64,000 bases of DNA, taken from the NCBI RefSeq assembly GCF_016097555.1, contig NC_054706.1, positions 51,319,663 through 51,383,662 of the forward strand, written 5' to 3'. The position numbers were made by a program, and so were the translations under genes. The stretch's first letter is position 1, and the number at the start of each line of letters is the position of its first letter. This document shows, piece after piece, positions 45,844 through 57,712 of this stretch. The notes below the pieces were generated by a model that worked only from the letters and a program-made list of their open reading frames with translations, was not told where the DNA came from and did not search any database. Source of the DNA: Gigantopelta aegis. Taxonomy: Eukaryota > Mollusca > Gastropoda > Neomphalida > Peltospiridae.

Positions 45844-47053
45844 TTAAAGGAAGAGACGCCTGGTATGCATATTCAACGATATATAATGCACATTATTGAT
45901 TAATATCAACAAGTATAATCGTATAATTAATTAATAAAACGGTTAAATGTGATGGCTATTATGTATAACAGGCACAGCCATTTTGTACCATCTCAATGAG
46001 TACGCCCTCTGGTGAGCTGGTGGTTACGTAATACTTAACGCGTAACGTCAGGAATGAGCCTTAGAACTAGAGAAATACAATCTACCGGGTTTTTGCAGGA
46101 TGATAAATAGTCATACATTGCAATGTTCTGTAATAATACACATCCCAGTAAGCCAGCAATAAGTATATCCAGCGCTATATATATTATTTTTCAATACAAA
46201 ATAAAATACCATTGTCAAAATGGCTACACAACAAGTCGAAATTATTAACAATGTTTTGTTCATGCATTAACCTACGTACTGAAATGAAACACGGAGTGTT
46301 TTCTTAGTTAATTGGTATATGCTGTTAGTTGCTTCTACCTGTGATTCCTGATTGGCAGGTGTGTATTTGATTGGTAACTAGACAAGCCAATTAATTGACG
46401 CTGTCTAGACACAAAAATACATACTGGTATTGTGGAATATTACCTGTCACCCCTAAAATGGTAATGGACATGGTTTATTACTGTAAATAGTTCTGTAAAA
46501 CTATTGATTAAGTAGACTTTTTCATCTAAAACCACAGAACTGACCAATTACATAGTCCCAAAGAAAAGAAAATTATCACTTGGGTATCGTGGGTTGTCGT
46601 GTTTGCTCCAACGTAGCATATCAATAGGCCTAATAGTGTACATTTTTCCTTTGGATTATTTAACAGAGAAAAATACTGTAACCCCATTTTGTTCCGTTAA
46701 TGCAACTTGAAATATATTTAGTTAAATAGTTTATTATATTATTACATCATTGATGCTGTTTTACAAGTCAGGTTGATCAAAGAGAAGCGCCTTGTCGAAA
46801 ATTACTGCTTTTGTTTACACTGTGCATACAGGAGATAGTCAGGAGCTGATGTCACTTTGCCCCAAGCTATCCCACTGGACGTCACAAAAACGAAACAAAA
46901 TGGCTGCCCCCAGTTAGCAGGAATAATCATGTTTTTTTTATTAACTCTAAAATTATGCGTTTTTCATTTGCTAAAGAGACAGTATGTGTTGGTGGTCCGG
47001 GTATGCATCTTTCCAACACATAAGGCTCTTGTTTGAGTTGACCCTACCTTTAA
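45844..47053. mobile_element. 1.2-kb non-autonomous TTAA element, copy 2
   Basis: Near-identical to 38508-39741 in the same orientation, with a few percent of changes. TTAA at both edges (45844-45847, 47050-47053). The high identity over 1.2 kb points to recent spread. Confidence 0.78.
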
Positions 47054-47064
47054 GTGGCTTAGAA

Positions 47065-47350
47065 GGAAGGAAATGTTTTATTTAACAACACACTCAACAC
47101 ATTTTATTTATGGTTATATGGCATCGGACATATGGTTAAGGACCACACAGACATTGAGAGAGGAAAGCCACTGTCGTCACATCATGGGCTACTCTTTTTC
47201 GATTTAAGCAAGGGATCTTTTATATGCACCATCCCACAGACAGGATTGTACATACGATGGCCTTTGTTACACCAGTTGTGGAGCACTGGCTGGAATGAGA
47301 AATAGCCCAATGGGCCCACCGACGGGGATCCTAGATCGATCGCACATCAG
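47065..47350 (-). mobile_element. SINE-E copy
   Basis: aaggaaatgttttatttaac tail, core, and head side 'gggcccaccgacggggatcc', 'gatcgatcgcacatcagg'. Moderately diverged. 'aggaagg' flanks the tail. Confidence 0.75.
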
Positions 47351-47402
47351 GCAAATGATTTAGAATGCACCTACAAGAATCTGAGAAGATGCCACTGACC
47401 TC

Positions 47403-47550
47403 TACTTGCTGCTAATCGAAAAGAGTAGTCCATGAAGTGGCGACAGTGGGATTCCTCTCAATATCTGTGTGGTCCTTAACCATATGTCCAACGCCATATA
47501 ACCATAAATAAAATGTGTTGAGTGTGTCGTTAAATAAAACATTTCCTTCC
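47403..47550 (+). mobile_element. SINE-E tail half
   Basis: ttgctgctaatcgaaaagag through gtcgttaaataaaacatttc. It lies in the opposite orientation to the copy at 47065, 53 bp away. Confidence 0.75.
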
Positions 47551-47906
47551 TTCTACTAAGTAGCTTGTGAACTTTAGTGCCAATATCAATCATTACTTAT
47601 AAATGAATGCCAGCCTGGCCTTTTCACATCAAAATGATTTATGATTAGCCTGTTCATGTCATTAGGCTTAAATGTGAATGTTCCCCAATTAGAACATACG
47701 TGTAGTATATTTGTTTTTGTGGGTTTTTTTTACTTAAAATAGTAATTTCTTTTTATCCAATATGTTCTCTGTTGGCTTAATGTTACTGAAGCTCTTCTTA
47801 GACAAATATTCAGGGGCGGATTATGCTTTAGGTAAGGGGGTTTTCTGAAACAGTATGTAAATGTTTATAATTTGAAATTACATGTATAAATTTTACAGGA
47901 TACTTC

Positions 47907-47908
<2 letters not shown>

Positions 47909-47974
<66 letters not shown>

Positions 47975-48250
47975 TTAGATTAGATTAGATTAGATTAGAT
48001 AGATAGGGAGAGGGAAGGAGATAGAGAGAGGGAGGGAGGGAGGTAGAGAGAGAGAGACAGAGAGAGGGAGGGAGGGAGGTAGAGTGAGAGGGAGGTAGAG
48101 AGAGAGAGACAGAGAGAGAGGGAGGGAGGTAGATAGAGAGAGAGGGTGATAGAGAGGGAGGGAGAGGGAAGGAGATAGAGAGAGAGGGAGGGAGGTAGAG
48201 AGAAAGAAAGAGAGGGAGGGAGAGAAATGTAGAGAGAGAGAGAGAGACTG
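47909..48250. repeat. 340-bp purine (GA) tract
   Basis: Almost pure purine on the plus strand: (GA)n, a short (ATTAG)n island at 47972-48000, then GGGA/GAGA variants. The ORF on the other strand is only the Ser/Leu/Pro translation of this repeat. Confidence 0.9.
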
Positions 48251-48589
48251 TTTATTGTGAACTTTTTCAAACTGATATGTACATCAGCACTACTTAATAC
48301 AGTTACTTGCATTCATTTTTAGCCGGGGTGGGGGGGGGGGGGGGGTCCGTTCAACTGGAAAACCCCCATAATCCACCCCTGATATTGCAGACAAATTTTG
48401 TACAATATTGTAAGAGGACTAATTTCCATTTAAAATAAAAACTAGCTGACTAATGCAGTTTGTTGAGCAAGACTTTAACATACAACACAAGCGTATGTCT
48501 TTGTGGCATTGTAGATATTGTTGCCATTTTTATACACCTGTTTTATGGTATGGTGTTGTCTGTTCTTCCATCCGTATATAAATATGGAA

Positions 48590-49360
48590 ACATTTCGTTT
48601 TGGGGTCATATCTTCCGTATCAATTCATATAGGATTATCAAACCTTGCATGCAAATACAACTCGGGGCTAACTCTGGGTGAGCAAAACAATTCTTCAAAT
48701 TGTCTGTTAACTTCAAAAATTGCAAAAATTGTCAAGTTATTTTCTTTAAAATGTCAATTATTACATGAAATTATTTTGCCAAACTAAAATAGAATCCGCC
48801 AACTGATTTCAAAATTTGCAGTTGGCGAATTTGGCATGTGCCAGAGCTAGCCCTGCAACTTGGGATGCCGGTGTGTTGCATACCATAACTAGGTCACTGT
48901 GACCTACTTTTCATGAATTATTGAACATTAAAGGAAATCCTGGTCTGGATCATATCTTCCTTTTTAATTCATATAGGATCATCAAACCTTGCATGCAAGT
49001 ACAACGTTGGATGGTGGTGTCACGTGTACCATAACTAGGTCACCACAAAAAACATTTTATGCATTTCTGCCCATTAAAGGAAATCCTTGTCTGGGCCAAA
49101 TCTTCCTTATTAATTTGTATAGGATCATCAAACTTTGCATGAAAATATAACTTGGGATGATGGTGTGTCACATACAATAACTAGGTTACCACTACCGACT
49201 TTTCATGCATTACTGCACATTAAAGAAGATTCTTGTATGTGCCATATCTTGCTTATCAATTCATATTGGATAATCACACCTTGCATGCAAGAACATCTTG
49301 GGATGGCTGTGTGTTGTGTCTTGTATACCATATCTAGGTCAACATGACATACTTTTGATG
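48590..49360. repeat. Four diverged tandem units of ~120-150 bp
   Basis: Recurring words 'atatcttcc', 'attcatataggat(c)atcaaaccttg', 'catgcaa(g)tacaactt(g)gg', 'cataccataactaggtcac'. The second to fourth units begin near 48940, 49075 and 49215. Non-coding. Confidence 0.7.
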
Positions 49361-49394
49361 GGCATATCATCGGTACTCGTTACAATTATCCTAC

Positions 49395-49398
<4 letters not shown>

Positions 49399-49447
<49 letters not shown>
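49399..49447. repeat. (TA)n microsatellite
   Basis: About 49 bp of TA repeats followed by cacaca. Confidence 0.95.
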
Positions 49448-49453
<6 letters not shown>

Positions 49454-49544
49454 GTAGGTCTATTAACAGTTATTAAAATGGTTACTTGAGGTTTTTGTTA
49501 TGACATCAAGAATCACCAGTGTTTGGTGTTTTAACTAATTTAAG

Positions 49545-49638
49545 GGGACATACTCTGGCCAGCCCCCTGATGAAGGTGATGATGACTCGGTGTTTGTTGA
49601 CCAAAAAGAGAGCCAGCCACTGTTGTCCAAAACACCAG
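49545..49638 (+). CDS. Coding exon of an unknown plus-strand gene
   Basis: Acceptor tttaag, donor ccag|gtaatc; 31 codons plus one base, phase 0 to 1. It reads GTYSGQPPDEGDDDSVFVDQ then KESQPLLSKTP, acidic with a dileucine-like LL. Its end phase matches the 51901 exon, giving an Asp codon at the junction. A TAA lies just upstream of the acceptor, so the exon cannot start earlier. A weaker alternative acceptor is ggccag at 49562. Confidence 0.62.
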
Positions 49639-49812
49639 GTAATCAAGCCGGCAGTTCTTGCATGTAGTCGGGACTACTGCAAATCACTAGTGAATCAAAA
49701 TTCATGTTGAAAAATGTTCGTAGTATAGTACCTGTTTCTACTGTTACACTGTCCTTTTCTTTAGGCAATGAAGTAAGGTTAATAAATTGGAGGTTAATAA
49801 ATTGAAAATATA

Positions 49813-50253
49813 TACAGTGAAACCTGTCTAAACCAGACCCTGAACATACTGAAATCCTGGCAAAACCAACCAAATTTCATGGTCCCAAATTTTCTTCTAT
49901 TTAAACCATGTATATAAAGCTCTGATAAAACCGGAACCTGTCCATTTCAGAAACCGGACTGATTTTTGGTTCAGAAATGTAAAATTCTTCTTGTTTTTAT
50001 TTATGTTTTAATGTTGGTTCATAAATAAGAACGATACATAACAACATTGGGATACAACGACATTATTATTAGTCAGACAGTCACATTCATTCGGTAATTC
50101 TCTGACTTGTTCATTTACAGTTTCAGATTTGATGCCAATGTCAAGGGAAATAACTCTGTATTCTAAAATGCGACCCTCTAAACACGGGATCCTGTCTAAA
50201 CCGGATAAATATTAGGTCCTTGATGTGATCCGGTTTAGACAGGTTTCACTGTA
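49813..50253. mobile_element. 441-bp MITE with TACAGTGAAACC termini
   Basis: TACAGTGAAACCTGTCTAAA at the left and its inverse ...tttagacaggtttcactgta at the right. It lies in the intron between the 49545 and 51901 exons. Confidence 0.75.
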
Positions 50254-50743
50254 CTACTATCTCAACTGAATCTGATTTAAAAAAATAATGTTAGCTTAAC
50301 TGGCAGAAGTATGTAGGGTGGAGGGGTTATCACTAGACAGCTGAAGTTACTTACATGTAAATGCATGCAGGACAGAATATTTGGACGGTCATTGCAGGGT
50401 TCGACCTTAGCAGTAGTCCAAGATGTTTTGACTACCAATTTCTCACTTGGTCATCTTTTGTAGTGTTAATTTGTTATTAATTGATTAAGTCCAGCATAAA
50501 GCTTTTAATATTATGTACGTGTTTTATACAGACCTCTGAATATTGCGAGAGCAATAGTTTCGTTTGTGCATTGTTCGCTTAAGTATTCACAAATTTGAAT
50601 TTATGACATCATTTACATTTTCATGATGGGTTACCTAAAAACAAAAATGGGTTACCTGAAAACAAAAATGAGTTACCTGAATTTGTTTTTGTGTAACCCA
50701 TAAATAGTTTACGCAAATGTTCAATTCTCAGAGACCTGGCCTG

Positions 50744-51079
50744 GTGCTTATAAAGCGTTTAGAGTCCAGACTCGAGACTCTAATAGAGTCTGAGACAGTA
50801 TTGTCATGACAACGCCATACAAATTGTGTGCGTGTGACATCATTAGAGATAGAGTCTGAGACAGTAATGTCATGACAATGCCATACAAATTGTGTGCGTG
50901 TGACATCATTAGAGATAGAGTCTGAGACAGTAAATTCATGACAACGCCATACAAATTGTGTGCGTGTGACATCATTAGAGATAGAGTCTGAGACAGTAAC
51001 GTCATGACAACGCCATACAAATTGTGTGCGTGTGACATCATTAGAGATTTAGTCTGGACTCTAAAAGTTTTATAAGCAC
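50744..51079. mobile_element. Element with inverted ends and four internal 66-bp tandem repeats
   Basis: Ends gtgcttataaagcgtttaga and, inverted, gtgcttataaaacttttaga (about 29 bp). The core is four units of 66 bp (50785-51048) starting agagtctgagacagta, over 90% alike. This layout resembles pearl/CvA-type mollusc elements with tandem cores. The repeat length is a multiple of 3, so a spurious ORF runs through it. Confidence 0.75.
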
Positions 51080-51084
51080 GGGCC

Positions 51085-51207
51085 CAGGGGCCTAATTCAC
51101 TAAACTCTCACAACTTTGCGATCTCGCAGTGCAATGCTAAAAGACTTGCAAAGAGGATGCTTTGTTGTCTAGCAGAGCCTAAGAGACCTTTGTGAATTAG
51201 GCCCCTG
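51085..51207. mobile_element. 123-bp MITE with CAGGGGCCTAATTCAC termini
   Basis: Perfect 16-bp inverted ends. CAGGGG termini suggest hAT type. It adjoins elements on both sides, so an 8-bp duplication cannot be read. Confidence 0.75.
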
Positions 51208-51842
51208 GCCCCCGTTCCATGAAGCTATCTTAGCACTAGTATCGCCGTAAATACCTAGCATCGTGACCTTATCTTTTTTCTACGATCACCAGCCCATTCC
51301 ATGACACGGTGTAGCTTACTATTGTCGTAAATTACTGTGAAAATTTACAATAGGTACGAGGCAGTTGTAAGCCACTAACGTAGATGTCAAATGGCAGTTG
51401 GATGATGATTTGATAATTTTCTAAGAAAGATTCTAACTTATTGTGTAAAAATAGATCTAATACATACCAAATACCTTTTATGAAACTCGGCGTTCCATGA
51501 AAAACATTCTAGACCATACGACCTTCACACGAAAATATGGGAGATAACTCTCATGTCTTATGCATTTGGCAATTTTCACTTAGCACACAAACTGTCAAAG
51601 TTACTTCATGGATGTCCGATACCAATGAAAACATCCAAGATGTTTAGAAAAGTCAATAACCAATTTATTATATAACTAATTCGCACTTCTTTGCAAAGAA
51701 TATATTAATCATTAAAGGGGCACTACGACTACCATAAGGTTGCTTTGTGGAACGGCTGTAAAGTTTACGGTGCCAGTTGTAAAATTCACCTTAAGTCACT
51801 ACAATTAACCTTAGCTACAATTCTTTCATGGAATGGGGCCCT
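51207..51842. mobile_element. ~635-bp MITE with GGCCCC..TTCCATGAA termini
   Basis: Left ggcccccgttccatgaagc, right ttcatggaatggggcc. Inner parts also mirror (cttagc / gctaag). It ends 58 bp before the 51901 exon. Confidence 0.65.
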
Positions 51843-51900
51843 GGTGTACACATGTTTATAGTTTGTTTTCACTGATACTAACTGTCTCTTTGTTTTCCAG

Positions 51901-52240
51901 ATGTCTTTCAAGATGATGACCCAGACTGGAAACGCACAACCCGGGCGGCCATTTTTGACCGCCTGCCCAGTCATTGTGCTCTGGCTAGTGATGAGGGCAT
52001 CACAATGGCCCGGACGCTTGGTAAAACGTGGAGACGAAGAGCACGGAACCATCTGCGCCAGGCTGAAACGGAGGTGGACGGCCCGTCTTGTTCCTATGCC
52101 GAGCCGTTGGAATCTGGGGACAGTCGACACCATTATGACTTGTCCTTGTCCAGCGATCATGACAGCAGCTTTCACACACTGTCCAAGCGTTCCAGTGTTA
52201 AGTCTATGACAGCAAGAATGGCAGTGAGGAGAAAATATAT
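51901..52240 (+). CDS. Large coding exon of an unknown plus-strand gene
   Basis: Strong acceptor (tctctttgttttccag) and donor (tatat|gtaagt). In the frame set by the 49545 exon it is fully open for 112 codons: VFQDDDPDWKRTTRAAIFDR, then LPSHCALASDEG, LGKTWRRRARNHLRQAE, a Ser/Asp-rich stretch and KRSSVKSMTARMAVRRKY. Phase 1 to 2. GC content is well above the flanks. Charged, Ser-rich composition with RRR and RRK clusters suggests a cytoplasmic or disordered region. The family was not recognised. Confidence 0.75.
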
Positions 52241-52263
52241 GTAAGTATTTATGATTATTTAAA

Positions 52264-52443
52264 TACAGTGAAACCCCTCTAAACCGAACAAACTCGGGAC
52301 CAAGACAAATGTCCGGTTTTAAGAGGGATCTTTTTTAAAGAGGTTAAGTTCTGTACTGGTTTTTAAAACTGGACTCTGTAAAATTTCCGGTTTTGAGGAA
52401 AGTCTGGTTTACAGACAGTCTGGTCTTGAGAGGTTTCATTGTA
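52264..52443. mobile_element. 180-bp MITE with TACAGTGAAACC termini
   Basis: TACAGTGAAACCCCTCTAAA to ttgagaggtttcattgta. It begins 24 bp after the donor of the 51901 exon. Confidence 0.75.
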
Positions 52444-53320
52444 TATGCTTAGTGTTTTCCATAGAAATTTGTCCAAGCATAGTAGACTAAACACTATTTC
52501 ACCATTTTCAGGGCATTTTTTGTTTCATTAAAGACAAAACATTAATAAAAATTACAATAAATGTTATTAACGTGCTTTCTTTAATAAATGAATGACAAAA
52601 TATATAACAAGGATATTTTATCAATTAATAATAAATTTTCTGAGTGTTTTATAAAGGCAATTTTAGAATTAATTATTGAAAAATTAATCTCAGGGCAACA
52701 TGGTGCTGATTAAGGCAAGATGGTGCTAGACTATTGAGGCATAGTGCCACACCATGTTAAAGAAAGCTAGAGCAAACACTAATGCATTGATATAAAAACC
52801 TAGTAATGCAGTTAAAATAGTTTAGAAAAGACAAAAAGTCTACAAAAACTGAGTTACCAGTATTAATAATTTTGCTTTTATTTACTGGTACCATTAATTT
52901 ATTTTGAATATCTAATACCCAGGCTCATGTGCCTATGGGGGTCATGGGTCAAACCCCCCCCCCCACTAAAGTAAATTTAAAAAAAAAAAATTCTGGACGA
53001 GCATGACTTGACACCCTATAAACTTCACTTGCCACAGTCTAGACCTCGATGTATGAATTCCTGCATACACACCAGAGTACCTATTAATTCTTGTGTATTA
53101 TGTACACACCACTTTTAATGTTTACCCCAAGAGAAGTGTCCAGGACACTGCCCTGGGCACACACTTCATCTAGATCTTTGCTAAATATAAAATGAAAAAT
53201 GAAATGTAAAAAAATATATATATACTCATAATATTAGTTTAATTGGCACTATAGACAGCTGAAGTTGCTTACATGTAAAATATGCATGCAGGACAGCTTA
53301 ATTGGACTGTTATTATTGTT

Positions 53321-53913
53321 AGTCCCCTACCGATCCAACCAGATGGAACTATAGGTTTCATCTCTGTCCTGTCTGTCCATCTTTCTATCCGTCCATCTGT
53401 CGGTCCGTCCATATGTCCAACGTATAGTTTTCCGGATGTGTTTTTCACAGTGCCTCAAATTCGTTAGCTGACATTTTGTGTATAGCTTTATCATGTTCTG
53501 TTACAGATCAAGTTCGATTTTCATGGCAGTTTACCCATTTTTCACAGAGTTATGGCCCTTGAACTTAGGAGATATGAATATTTGTTTGACCTTTTTTTGG
53601 CAATGCCAAAAGTTAAATGCCTGACATTTTGTATATAGCATTATCACTTAATGTTGTAGATCAAGTTAAACTTCTATGGCGATTTACCTATTTTTCACAG
53701 AGTTATGGCCCTTGAACTTAGGAGATATGAATATTTGTTTTCCTGACTTATTTTTGGCAATGCCTGAAGTTAAATGCCTGACATTTTGTATATAGCATTA
53801 TCACTTACTGTTATAGATCAAGTTTAACTTTTATGGCGATTTACCCATTTTTCACAGAGTTATGGCCCTTGAATGCAGGAGATATGAAAATTTGTTTGAT
53901 CCAGTAGGGGACA
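53321..53913. mobile_element. Element with GTCCCCTAC ends and three internal tandem units
   Basis: The left end gtcccctaccgatccaac and the right end gatccagtaggggac are inverted. Three units of about 150-156 bp (53450-53905) share 'ctgacattttgt(g/a)tatagc', 'tttttcacagagttatggcc' and 'ttaggagatatgaatatttg'. Confidence 0.7.
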
Positions 53914-54611
53914 TGTATTGCTTTAGCAGTCCTTTCAGACTGCTTTTTTACACTATTATTGTCAACAAATGTTTATAAGAAATAGCTATTATAATAATTT
54001 ACTGAAAAGTGGTAAATGTCCACTACATCTTATATTGTCCACTGATTTTCTTGAAATTATCAGTTTATTTTTATTTTTTATTTTTTTAAATAATATACTT
54101 GGTAGGGTCTCCACAAGTACTCAAGTATCGTACAAGGTGGAATGTAGGACAATAATTTCAGCAATAGATAATTAACCATATAAGTTGCATAATAATTATA
54201 TGATCATGCGCTAGTTTATCTTTTTAAACTGGCCATTCGTCCGTCACAACACTGCACATATCAATTGGTTTTTAAATGCAATATGATGGCATGATTTGGC
54301 ATCCATGTTCAGCGCTGGAATTAAAATGTGTAAAGCTATTTTACTTTATTCCTTAATCTCATCATCATCATCTAGTGTAAGTGTCGGGTACTCGGGTCCG
54401 GGTCGAGTTTAACCCTCAAGTACTGGAGTCCAAAATTTTGGACTTGTGGAGGCCCTAGTACTTGGAAAATAGTACACAAGAAAGTTCAACTACCATACTA
54501 AGAATCACAGCAATAATGTTGGGAAATCATGTATGGCTTTAATAAATGTAAAACTATCTGCATAGGCATTAGAAATGGTTGGGTAATCAGTTTTTGCATT
54601 TGTGTATTTTA

Positions 54612-54846
54612 TGTGATCACAAAAAAGTATCACTTCTTAGTCTAGTTTTGGTAATAAATGTTGTATGTTTACTGAAGATTGTGTTTCACTGAACAAGGCA
54701 TGTCACAAACTACACCACATTCGGGTTTTTTGTGATCACAGAAAAGTATCACTTCTTGGTATGTTGAAACTTGTATGTTTACTGATAAATTACTAATCTG
54801 ATTGAAGATTGTGTTTCACTGGTGCATGGCACAAACTACACCACAT
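54612..54846. repeat. Two tandem ~117-bp units
   Basis: 'gtgatcacaaaaaagtatca' ... 'gaagattgtgtttcactg' ... 'cacaaactacaccacatt' is repeated at 54731-54846 with an extra 'ataaattactaatctgatt'. Confidence 0.7.
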
Positions 54847-55253
54847 TTGGGTGGAGTTAATCATCTTGAATCAACGAGAAAGTATATACTTGGTAGATGA
54901 AATGTGATAGAAGCATTTCGAGTCCACCCTTAATGTATCTTGAAGTTTTTCGAGATGTTGATTTTTATTTGAAATTTGAATATGCTTACCTGTGATATTT
55001 ATATTTTTGCTCAGTGTTTTAATTTAACTTCAGAATTTTTATATTAATGTTGATCATCAATTCATTTTTATATTTACCATTGTTTGACGCCCACTAGCCA
55101 ATGTAATTTTTGGTAAGTACTAGGATGTGGTTAAACAGTCATTAAGTTAGTCAGTCAATCAATCACAAACTGTTTGCAAAGCTTACAGAAATGTTTTTGA
55201 TAAGCTGTTTTTTTAACCTTCCTAAAACAATTGTGCTGGAATGTCAGTAACAT

Positions 55254-55383
55254 TCGTTCGTTCGTTCGTTCGTTCTTTTAGTCATTCAGTCATTCTTTCA
55301 TTCATTCTTTCATTCTTTCATTCTTTCATTCTTTCATTCATTCATTCATTCATTCATTCATTTACTCATCACTCATTCATTCA
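55254..55383. repeat. (TTCG)n/(TTCA)n microsatellite
   Basis: attcgttcgttcg at the start, then attc/tttc repeats to about 55383. The Ser/Phe/His ORF here is a translation of the repeat. Confidence 0.9.
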
Positions 55384-56021
55384 TAAAAACAATGTCAATT
55401 TGCAATATTTAGGCATTTTAAATTTGAAACTACATATGTTTACCCATTAAAGATTTTACTCATTTTTATCAACCAAAATCCCTGACAAATTAATATATAA
55501 CTGGCCCCTCCAATGGCTGATATCGTGCAGTGCTTGGGATCTAAAAGAATAAAGGTGCTTAGTTTAGGGTGTATACTACCAAATCAAATCCCATAGACGA
55601 CAATAGTAACATATGTGGCTAAAACTCCTACCTGCAACGTATCAACCGACATAAACGCCACGGATATAAATACTACCACCCCTTACACTTAAAGTGAATC
55701 AGAAAAAAATGGGGGTCAAGCTGCTCGTTTCTGAGATAACGGGTAGCGTCTATGACTACCCTAGTTTCGCACAAAATTCGAGTACTTTTTTTTACAGGTA
55801 CCCCATACATGTTTCAAGCACAAGGCTACTTGACACATTGGTACTAGATGAAATAAAATTGCAATTTTTTTTTACCCAGATGAAACTATTATTTTTTACA
55901 ACCAACACACTCACATTTATAACCAATCACAGGACTTGTGGTGTTCACTTCTCTATCAAAAGTTCGGTGCACCTCGCACTTTGACCCAGCCGGAAGTTAT
56001 TTGGTTTAGTACTACCTTTAA

Positions 56022-56575
56022 GGGTGTGTGGGTAAGACAAAGAAAGACAAATTAATATATAACTGGCCCGTCCAGTGGCTGGTACCGTGCACTGCTTGGG
56101 ATCTAAAAGAATAAAGGTTATTAGTTAAAGGGTGTGTGGGTAAGACAAAGAAAGACAAATTAATATATAACTGGCCCGTCCAGTGGCTGGTACCGTGCAC
56201 TGCTTGGGATCTAAAAGAATAAAGGTGCTTAGTTAAAGGGTGTGTGGGTAAGACAAAGAAAGACAAATTAATATATAACTGGCCCGTCCAGTGGCTGGTA
56301 TCGTGCACTGCTTGGGATCTAAAAGAATAAATGTGCTTAGTTAAAGGGTGTGTGGGTAAGACAAAGAAAGATAAATTAATATATAACTGGTCCCTCCAGT
56401 GGCTGGTACCGTGCACTGCTTGGGATCTAAAAGAATAAAGGTTATTAGTTAAAGGGTGTGTGGGTAAGACAAAGAAAGACAAATTAATATATAACTGGCC
56501 CGTCCAGTGGCTGGTATCGTGCACTGCTTGGGATCTAAAAGAATAAAGGTGCTTAGTTAAAGGGTGTGTGGGTAT
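56022..56575. repeat. Five tandem 108-bp units
   Basis: Units start gggtgtgtgggtaagaca at 56022, 56130, 56238, 56346 and 56454; a partial sixth starts at 56562. A diverged unit is at 55480-55570. Exact spacing of 108 bp (36 codons) keeps a minus-strand frame open for 190 codons. Confidence 0.92.
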
Positions 56576-56835
56576 ATACTCTATATGCATGTGTCAATAA
56601 GATTTTGACGCTGATATGTTTGAGAGTCATTAGTAAGTCTTATGTGTGGTTGTGTAAATATATGTATAGCATTTGGAGTGTTACCTCGAAGCTACAGAAC
56701 TGAGTGTGTTCAAAGGTAATGTGATAAAAAGTTCAGCCATGTCATATTGTGTTTGCTGTAATGTGACAACTCATTAAAAAAAAAATGGTCAGCCCTGATT
56801 TTATTTTCTATTTTAAACTTTTTATGTCTGTACAG

Positions 56836-57190
56836 GGCTTCTATAAAAAAATTTAAATCCACTAGCCTTGGGATCAGTGATTTAAAAAATTTACTAGCCA
56901 CTATAAAAAATTCACTGGCGCTAATATACTTTAAGTTAATATAATTTTACTAAATAATAGTACTACCGGTAATCAAATATGTCATCTAAAGAGGGAGATA
57001 GAGCTTAAAAACACTAACACTGGGGCTTGGAGTGGGTTCAGGATATTCATATTTACAAAATAGACTTAACTGCAACATTTGACTCTTTTTTTTCACTAGC
57101 CGTTGGGCATGGCAATAGTAGTTATTTACTAGCCCAACATCGAATATCACTAGCCGTGGGAGTGGGGCTACCATAATCTAGAAGCCCTGC
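56836..57190. mobile_element. hAT-like element with CAGGGCTTCTA termini
   Basis: cagggcttctataaaaaaat at the left and ctagaagccctg at the right are inverted. The interior repeats 'cactagcc' words in both directions. A clear 8-bp duplication was not seen. Confidence 0.5.
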
Positions 57191-57571
57191 TGTACTGGAA
57201 TGATGTCATGTGATGTCAAATTAATAGCGATATGCAGTGTACCGTCATTTCCATAATGTAATTACATTCAGCACACCGTTATGTTAATTATACATAAGGA
57301 TTAAAGGAAACATGACACGAGACCATATTATAGCTCATTTTAAAAGAAAAATGATATAAAAATAATATACAAATAACTTTATAACAATAAAATACGTGTA
57401 GTTAACTTAAAATGAAGAAATTACGCTAATCAGTATCAAAGTACGATTTATGCATATTTCTTCGTGAGCGTTCGGAAAAAAAGAGAAGTGACGTCAGAGC
57501 CGCTGTACTCTTCCATTGTTGTTAACTGTTTATATATGGAGTAAGGGGCGTACGATCTTTTCAGTCCAACA

Positions 57572-57712
57572 GTGCCGTACTGCGCGGACTTTGGGTGTAA
57601 AAATAAACAGTTTAAACGATCGGGATTGTCTTTTATGGTTTTCCAAAGGATTGTATCCGAAGAAAGACGCGTGTATTTTATCGCAAAAGAAAAGATTGGA
57701 CACCAACACCGC
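57572..57712 (+). pseudogene. Degenerate THAP-domain fragment
   Basis: VPYCADFGCKNKQFKRSGLS followed by FMVFQ matches the N-terminus of THAP domains (C-x4-C, then the basic stretch and the usual FHRFP position). The distal Cys and His ligands and the conserved Trp are not in place. A good acceptor (tacgatcttttcag) lies just upstream. Confidence 0.55.

Noticed and set aside
56018..56590. 190-codon minus-strand ORF with 36-residue repeats
   Set aside because: Explained by a tandem repeat whose unit length is divisible by three; there is no start, signal or splice context.
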